Source: Gammaproteobacteria bacterium
GTDB lineage: Bacteria > Pseudomonadota > Gammaproteobacteria > Pseudomonadales > Azotimanducaceae
NCBI GenBank assembly: GCA_028824555.1
Contig: JAPPDJ010000008.1
Span: forward strand, 1-46,780
Direction of reading: 5' to 3'
Length of the DNA: 46,780 bases
The stretch's first letter is position 1. Each line of letters begins with the position of its first letter. Shown one piece after another: positions 42,125-46,780 of the stretch. The notes under the pieces are model-generated. The model was not told where the DNA came from, did no database searches, and saw nothing but the letters and a program-made list of their open reading frames with translations. A program made the position numbers and the translations under genes.

Positions 42125-43303
42125 TCAACGCGCCGGATACTTCGCCACCGCCTCCTCATTGGGCTCCGTCCCCCACCCCGGCGTTTCCGGCATGTGCAAA
42201 TGGCTGTCCCGGATGTCGGGCGCAACGGTAAACAGCTCCGCATCTCTCGGCACGCGGTCGATGTCTGTTTCCATGATGCGCAGGTTCGGCGTTGCGGCGC
42301 TGAAATGGGCGCTGATCATGGTGGAAAGGTGGCCGTAGTAGTTGTGCGGCGCCACGTTCACTTGATGCGCGGCGGCGGTGGCGGCGATCTTCATCGACTG
42401 CCACGCGCCGTTCCACACCACGTCGATGATGGCCACGTCCATCGCCCGCAGGCGGAAGTAAGGCAAGAACGCCGGCAGCGTCAGCAGGGACTCGCACGAG
42501 GCGATGGTGTGCGGGCTCACGGCGCGCACGTCGGCCAGCGCTTCCGGGTATTCGGTGTCGATCTCCACCCAGAAGAAATCGAAGTCTCGAAGCTCCCGCA
42601 GGATGCGGCGATAGCCCTCGGAGTTGGCGTTGTAGTTGAGGTCCAGGAGGATGTCCATGCCCTCCCCGGCACCCTCGCGGAACGCTTCGAGGTGCCGTCT
42701 GAGCTCGCGGATCATGTGCTTCTCGGCGTTGCGGTCCGGCGCGTAGGGGGAACCGAAGCCCGGTGCCCAGCCCTTCACCCGGCCGCCGCTCTCGACCTCG
42801 CTGAAGTCGAAGATGTTGGTCTTGAGTCCTGTGAAGCCCTTCTCGCGCACCTCCTGCCCCAGCGCCCGCACGTCGTCGAGCGTTTTCACCGGCGGCGGAT
42901 AGAAGTCGCCCCGGCCGATCCGCCAGGTGCCGCAATGCGACCAATACACCCGCACCGCATCGCGCACCTTGCCGCCCAGGAGGTCGTAGCACGGCACGCC
43001 TAGGGTCTTCGCCTTGGCGTCGAGCAGGGCGTTCTCGATGGCGCCTATGCCCATCGCCATGACGCCGCTCATCGACTGTCGCGCTCGCCCATGCAGCCGC
43101 GCAAACACCCGCTCGACATCATGCACGCGCTCGCCGAGCACCATCGGCGTCAGCTTCTCCACCACCGTGGTGACGCCGATGGCCCCCTGATGCTCGTCGT
43201 ATTCCGACCAACCCACCACTCCATCCTCGGTGGTGAGCTTGACGAAATGGTAGTTGCGCCAACCAGAATCACAGTGACGCGTCTCGATGCTTCGGACTTT
43301 CAT
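42125..43303 (-). CDS. Mandelate racemase/muconate lactonizing enzyme-type (enolase superfamily) protein
   Basis: A 392-aa enolase-superfamily enzyme acting by abstracting the alpha-proton of a carboxylate. An N-terminal capping domain (1-110, VGWSEYDEHQG) precedes the TIM barrel. Visible metal ligands are Asp221 (LLDLNYN), Glu247 (VEIDTEYP) and Glu271 (ASCESLL); His320 (VAPHNYYGH) is the general base candidate on the opposite face and Lys161 (GLKTN) lies in the KxK-like position. Asn223 occupies the spot where acid-sugar dehydratases often have His. The ATG at 43303 has GGGGAG 5 bases upstream; the frame runs on to 43480 without homology. Probably an acid-sugar or hydroxy-acid dehydratase/epimerase; the substrate is unknown. 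Confidence 0.88.
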   Translation of the reverse strand: MKVRSIETRHCDSGWRNYHFVKLTTEDGVVGWSEYDEHQGAIGVTTVVEKLTPMVLGERVHDVERVFARLHGRARQSMSGVMAMGIGAIENALLDAKAKTLGVPCYDLLGGKVRDAVRVYWSHCGTWRIGRGDFYPPPVKTLDDVRALGQEVREKGFTGLKTNIFDFSEVESGGRVKGWAPGFGSPYAPDRNAEKHMIRELRRHLEAFREGAGEGMDILLDLNYNANSEGYRRILRELRDFDFFWVEIDTEYPEALADVRAVSPHTIASCESLLTLPAFLPYFRLRAMDVAIIDVVWNGAWQSMKIAATAAAHQVNVAPHNYYGHLSTMISAHFSAATPNLRIMETDIDRVPRDAELFTVAPDIRDSHLHMPETPGWGTEPNEEAVAKYPAR

Positions 43304-43670
43304 AGGGCTCCCCGCATGGCCGAGTTGCGAACGATACATGGCTTGATTGCGTGCCGGGCGTGCTTTGTTCGACGCCATTGACGAGAGGGCATGCGGCCTT
43401 CCATGTGCAGCCTCGTTGTTCGCGAAGGCCAGGGCGGGGCCTCCGGAGGGAAGGCATTCTGCCTTCCCTAAGCGCCGCAAGGCGCTTTTCTCTTCAAGCG
43501 CGGCATGTGGCGCGCCAGCGGCGCGCAGGGAAGGCAGAATGCCTTCCCTCCGAGGGCCTTCACTTCCACGGGCGCTGCCTGTGGCCGGACTGCGGGGCGT
43601 TCCGCTTCGACGCCGGACCTGGCCCGGCTGCCACTACAATCCGCCATTCAAGCCACCCAAGGGACATCGC
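43304..43670. promoter_or_regulatory. Divergent region, racemase / NhaC, with family-B repeat
   Basis: About 370 bases carrying promoters of two divergent genes. The segment 43304-43437 shows nothing recognisable. A complete family-B repeat occupies 43438-43559, and an AAGGGA ribosome site precedes the ATG at 43671. Confidence 0.45.
43438..43559. repeat. Family-B composite repeat, copy 2
   Basis: The best-preserved unit: left palindrome GGGAAGGCATTCTGCCTTCCC, right palindrome GGGAAGGCAGAATGCCTTCCC in inverse orientation, joined by an AGCGCCGCAAGGCGCT hairpin and a CGCGCC..GGCGCG hairpin. GGCCTCCG and CGAGGGCC form the outer inverted ends. Confidence 0.87.
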
Positions 43671-45389
43671 ATGAAGGCGCGACTGCGGACCTTTCTCCTC
43701 TTCGCCGTCGCGATGGCGGCGTCTTGGTATGTCGGCGCGTTCGTCTCGCCCACGTTCAGCGTCACCGAGACGACTCTCGATGCCCAGATGGCCGAGTCGG
43801 GACAGCCCTACTACATCGCCCAAGGCCAGCGCACCTACTTCGATGCCGTGCCGATTGCCGACAGCCGCCTGGCGGCGGCAGCGGCGGGCGGCGAGCCGCC
43901 GGGCATTACCGAGGAGTACGTCGTTGACGACAGCGGCGCCGCGCCGACCTACCAGAAGCTCGACGCGCAGTTGCACTGGGGCTTCTGGTCGCTGTTGCCA
44001 GCCGTGGTGGCGGTGATGCTTTGCTGGCTGACCCGCGAGCCCGTCACGTCGCTGCTCGGCGGCATCGTCTCCGGCGCCCTAGTCCTTGGCCAGTACGACC
44101 TAACCGGCGCCGTACTGATCCCGTCGCTTGCAACCACCAACGCCGCCAGCATCTTTGTGCTCTATCTGTGGCTGCTCGGCGGCCTGATGGGGGTTTGGTC
44201 CCGCACCGGTGCGGCGCAGGCGTTCGCGGAGTTCATGACCCGCCACGTGGTACGCGGCCCCCGCACCGCCAAGCTCACCGCATGGATGCTCGGGGTGATC
44301 TTCTTTCAGGGCGGCACCATGAGCACTGTGCTGGTGGGAACCACCGTCAAGCCCATCGCCGACCGGGAGAAGGTGAGCCACGAGGAACTCTCCTACATCG
44401 TCGATTCCACCTCCTCGCCCATCGCCTCGCAGCTCGCCTTCAACGCCTGGCCCGGCTATGTGCAGGCGTTCATCTTCGTCGCTGGCGTCAGTTTCCTCGC
44501 GACCGAGGCGGACCGCGTCCAGTTCTTCTTCATGAGCGTTCCGTTTTGCCTCTACGCCATCTTCGCCGTGCTCGGCACCTTCCTCCTGAGCGTCGAGAAA
44601 ACGCCGTTCCTGGGGCCGCAGATGGCGGCGGCGATGGAGCGTTCCCGAACCACCGGCGCCCTCGACGCAGAAGGCGCGGAACCCTTGAGCGCCAAGGAGT
44701 TGCACGCGAGCCACGTCCCGGAGGGCTATGGCCCGCACGTGCTGGAGTTCTTCCTGCCCCTCGGCACGCTGATCGGCGTCTCCATCGGCACCTTCGTCGC
44801 CACCGGCACCCCCAACGTGCTCTGGGCCTTCGGCATCTCCCTGCTGCTGGCCGCCGGCATGGCACTCGGACGCGGCATGTCCCTCAGGGACCTAATCGGC
44901 GGCTTCCACGACGGCATCAAGGGCGTGGTCTTGGGCTCCGTGATCCTCCTCCTCGCCATCACCATCGGCGGCATCAGCACCCAGACCGGCGGCGCCGTCT
45001 ATCTGGTGGAACTACTGGGCGCCAGCATCCCCTACTACCTGCTCCCGGTGCTGCTGCAGCTCCTGACAATGGTGGTCGCCTTCTCCACCGGCACAAGCTG
45101 GGGCACCTACGCAGTCGCGTTCCCCTTGGCGATGCCGCTGGCGTGGGCCGTAGCCGGCGCCAACGACCTCGCCCACCCCCAGTTCTTCATGACCCTCTGC
45201 TTCGCCGCGGTCATGGACGGCAGCGTGTACGGCGACCAATGCTCCCCCATCTCCGACACCACCGTCCTAAGCTCCATGTGTACCGGCTGCGACCTGATGG
45301 ACCACGTCCGCACGCAAATCCCCCAGGCTTCGGTGGCCGCAGGATTGGCCGCCATCGGCTGGACCATGATGGCGGCGCTGTTCGCGTGA
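43671..45389 (+). CDS. NhaC-family Na+/H+ antiporter-like protein
   Basis: A 572-aa inner-membrane transporter with about 11-12 hydrophobic helices. After a first helix (7-27) comes a loop of about 75 residues, unusually long, then the NhaC core: [56 protein letters not shown] and the C-terminal signature [17 protein letters not shown] with [21 protein letters not shown]. These match NhaC/arginine-ornithine-type exchangers. The ATG at 43671 has AAGGGA upstream and starts the first helix. It may exchange Na+ and H+ or an amino/organic acid; the family cannot be split further by eye. Divergent from the racemase-type gene. Confidence 0.9.
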   Translation: MKARLRTFLLFAVAMAASWYVGAFVSPTFSVTETTLDAQMAESGQPYYIAQGQRTYFDAVPIADSRLAAAAAGGEPPGITEEYVVDDSGAAPTYQKLDAQLHWGFWSLLPAVVAVMLCWLTREPVTSLLGGIVSGALVLGQYDLTGAVLIPSLATTNAASIFVLYLWLLGGLMGVWSRTGAAQAFAEFMTRHVVRGPRTAKLTAWMLGVIFFQGGTMSTVLVGTTVKPIADREKVSHEELSYIVDSTSSPIASQLAFNAWPGYVQAFIFVAGVSFLATEADRVQFFFMSVPFCLYAIFAVLGTFLLSVEKTPFLGPQMAAAMERSRTTGALDAEGAEPLSAKELHASHVPEGYGPHVLEFFLPLGTLIGVSIGTFVATGTPNVLWAFGISLLLAAGMALGRGMSLRDLIGGFHDGIKGVVLGSVILLLAITIGGISTQTGGAVYLVELLGASIPYYLLPVLLQLLTMVVAFSTGTSWGTYAVAFPLAMPLAWAVAGANDLAHPQFFMTLCFAAVMDGSVYGDQCSPISDTTVLSSMCTGCDLMDHVRTQIPQASVAAGLAAIGWTMMAALFA

Positions 45390-45425
45390 GGAACCTCAAG
45401 CCAAGGCGGTTGGCTCGCGGAGCCG

Positions 45426-46568
45426 TTACGTGCGAGCGCGGACCAACAGAGCAGCCGCCCCTGCGACGAACAAGGCGCAGACGATGAGGAAGGCAGGGGT
45501 GTAGGTGCCGGACATGTCGTAGGAGGCGCCGGCAATCAGGGGGCCGATGCCGAACGAGAGCACGGTTCCTAGATTCATGAGGCCCATGACGCTGCCGAAG
45601 TGGCGCATGTCGAACGACTCTTGCACGACCAGGATGTAGAGGGCGCCGAAGCCTCCCATGAAGAGGCCGTACAAAGGCGCTGCGATGGCGAGCAGGGCAG
45701 GGTTGTTGGCGACGGCGAGGAGGGCGGCGAACAGCGCCTGGCCGATGAGGTTGGCGATCATTGCCTGGCGGGCAGTGAAGCGGTCCGAGACCCAGCCGAA
45801 CAGGAGCTTGCCGCCGATGCCGGCGGCGGCGATGGTGCCGAGGGCGGATAGGGCGGCGGCATCTCCCATGCCCCTGTTGACCATGTGGGCGAGTGCGTGG
45901 GGGAGTATTGCGCTGTAGGTGAAGGTGCCGAGGGTGATGGCGGCGAGCACGGCGCCGAACGTGCGGCTTCGCAGAGTGTCGCGCAGTTCCCTGGTGCTCG
46001 CCGAAGCTGGGGCCTCGTGCTCGGGTGAGGAAACGAGGGCGTGTCCGGGCGCGTTCGGCGCCGGCGACTCGCGGATGACGAGCATGGCAGCGGCGCCGAT
46101 GGCGAATGTCGCGATGCCGATGGCGAGCGATGCCCCGCTCCAGGACATGGCCGCCAGCAGGGCGGCGACCGCAAGTGGAATGACAAGCCCACCGACATTG
46201 TTGCCAGCGGCGGCGATGCCGGTCATGCGTCCACGGGTGCGCGGGAACCAGGTGGCGATCAGGCGCCCGGCCGGCAGCACGGTCATGCCGGAGAAGGTGG
46301 CGAACTGGAGGAAGCTCAGGGCATACCAATGCCACAGCTCGGTCATGAGCGGTCGCAGGCAGAAGCTCGTACCGAACACGGCCAGCGAGAGCAGGAGGAT
46401 CGGCCGGGCACCGAACCGATCCATGGCCCGGCCGAGCAGGGGCGCCGTGAGGCCCCCTACGGCCGCGAACGAGAGCGAGGCGCTGATCTCGGTGCGCGTC
46501 CAGCCGAAGGTCTCCTCGATGGGCAGGATGAACAGGCCAAAGGCGTACTGCGACGCCCCCACCGCCAC
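45426..46568 (-). CDS. Major facilitator superfamily transporter (start uncertain)
   Basis: An MFS permease of at least 380 aa with about 12 helices. The loop 2-3 motif is GRAMDRFGARPILL, and the second-half equivalent is GKLLFGWVSDRFTARQ. The GTG at 46568 cuts into the first helix (AVGASQYAFGLFILPI). The frame stays open for 31 more codons to a stop at 46662 and encodes the start of that helix (IVAVLFCSTAVAVGASQY), but those codons contain no ATG, GTG or TTG. So the gene either starts at GTG 46568, uses an unusual start such as CTG at 46586, or lost its original start codon. The substrate is unknown; the layout resembles oxalate/monocarboxylate-type carriers. Confidence 0.83.
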   Translation of the reverse strand: MAVGASQYAFGLFILPIEETFGWTRTEISASLSFAAVGGLTAPLLGRAMDRFGARPILLLSLAVFGTSFCLRPLMTELWHWYALSFLQFATFSGMTVLPAGRLIATWFPRTRGRMTGIAAAGNNVGGLVIPLAVAALLAAMSWSGASLAIGIATFAIGAAAMLVIRESPAPNAPGHALVSSPEHEAPASASTRELRDTLRSRTFGAVLAAITLGTFTYSAILPHALAHMVNRGMGDAAALSALGTIAAAGIGGKLLFGWVSDRFTARQAMIANLIGQALFAALLAVANNPALLAIAAPLYGLFMGGFGALYILVVQESFDMRHFGSVMGLMNLGTVLSFGIGPLIAGASYDMSGTYTPAFLIVCALFVAGAAALLVRART

Positions 46569-46724
46569 GGCGGTGGAGCAGAACAGAACCGCGACGATGG
46601 AGGTTGCGCGAAAGGCTGGGATAGTGGCGGGTTGGTCTAGGGATTTGGGTGCGATGCTAACTTACGGTTTCTGAACGGCTGCGGAGCGTGGCTGCGCGCC
46701 CGACGGCGATGGAGGAAGGTGGTC

Positions 46725-46780
46725 TGTAGGGGACGGGCTTGTCCCGTCCCGTGTCGAGTTTGTCGACGCATTCAAGACGG
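46725..46780. repeat. Family-A repeat, cut by the window edge
   Basis: TGTAGGGGACGGG-CTTGT-CCCGTCCC followed by GTGTCGAGTTTGTCGACGCATTC. It is the left half of a family-A unit; the rest lies beyond the window. It stands about 150 bases upstream of the MFS gene's GTG. Confidence 0.85.

Noticed and set aside
42156-42992. Minus-strand frame inside the racemase-type gene
   Set aside because: Shifted frame of the same strand; the enolase-superfamily residues are all in the other frame.
44021-45487. Plus-strand frame of 488 codons overlapping the NhaC gene
   Set aside because: Arg/Pro/His-rich out-of-frame reading of the antiporter gene without recognisable domains.
1-46780. rRNA, tRNA, insertion sequence or prophage
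   Set aside because: No cloverleaf-like segment, rRNA-like stretch, transposase, integrase or phage structural gene was found on reading both strands by eye.

Overview
The window is about 47 kb of GC-rich, gene-dense bacterial chromosome from a Gram-negative organism: it carries two RND pumps, a periplasmic adaptor lipoprotein, a periplasmic peptide-binding protein and several other exported proteins. The gene set (four phytanoyl-CoA dioxygenase-like genes, a YfcG-type GST, Glk-type glucokinase, HAE-like RND pumps) fits an uncultured proteobacterium. That placement is inference; no rRNA, tRNA, phage, IS transposase or CRISPR array was seen. Starts other than ATG are common (about ten genes read best from GTG or TTG).

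Layout. 0-8 kb: PhyH dioxygenase + GST pair; an NCS2 nucleobase-type permease fused to a degenerate ATPase-like (RsbW-type) domain; a second PhyH gene; an OppA-like binding protein; divergent glucokinase. 8-15 kb: a secreted six-cysteine protein; a 738-aa protein with a ThuA-like N-terminus and Clp N-domain repeats but no AAA+ module; an RND permease; a third PhyH gene. 15-21 kb: a second RND permease with its adaptor lipoprotein, preceded by an overlapping pair of small alpha/beta proteins (NTF2-like and dimeric alpha/beta barrel-like). 21-25 kb: a ThDP-dependent decarboxylase/synthase-like enzyme and an acyl-CoA carboxyltransferase. 25-33 kb: a large SNF2 ATPase directly downstream of a fusion of RidA, five membrane helices and an SNase-like domain, divergent from the fourth PhyH gene. 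33-41 kb: carboxylesterase, an Nramp-related transporter with a DUF29 protein, and two tandem ABC half-exporters followed by a 62-aa membrane protein. 41-46.7 kb: TPR lipoprotein, mandelate racemase-type enzyme, NhaC-type antiporter, MFS transporter.

Most intergenic spaces hold dispersed palindromic repeats of at least four families. Two of them show compensatory stem changes between copies, with conserved loops or spacing. Most copies of these two lie just downstream of stop codons or between convergent genes. The longest units have inverted copies at both ends (REPIN-like), but no transposase is present here.

Functionally the region looks catabolic and transport-rich (Fe(II)/2OG oxygenases, enolase-superfamily enzyme, esterase, ThDP enzyme, peptide and nucleobase uptake, several exporters). 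The strongest candidates for undescribed biology are the RidA-TM-SNase-like fusion with its SNF2 partner, the ThuA/Clp_N protein, the NCS2-ATPase-like fusion and the covarying repeat families.
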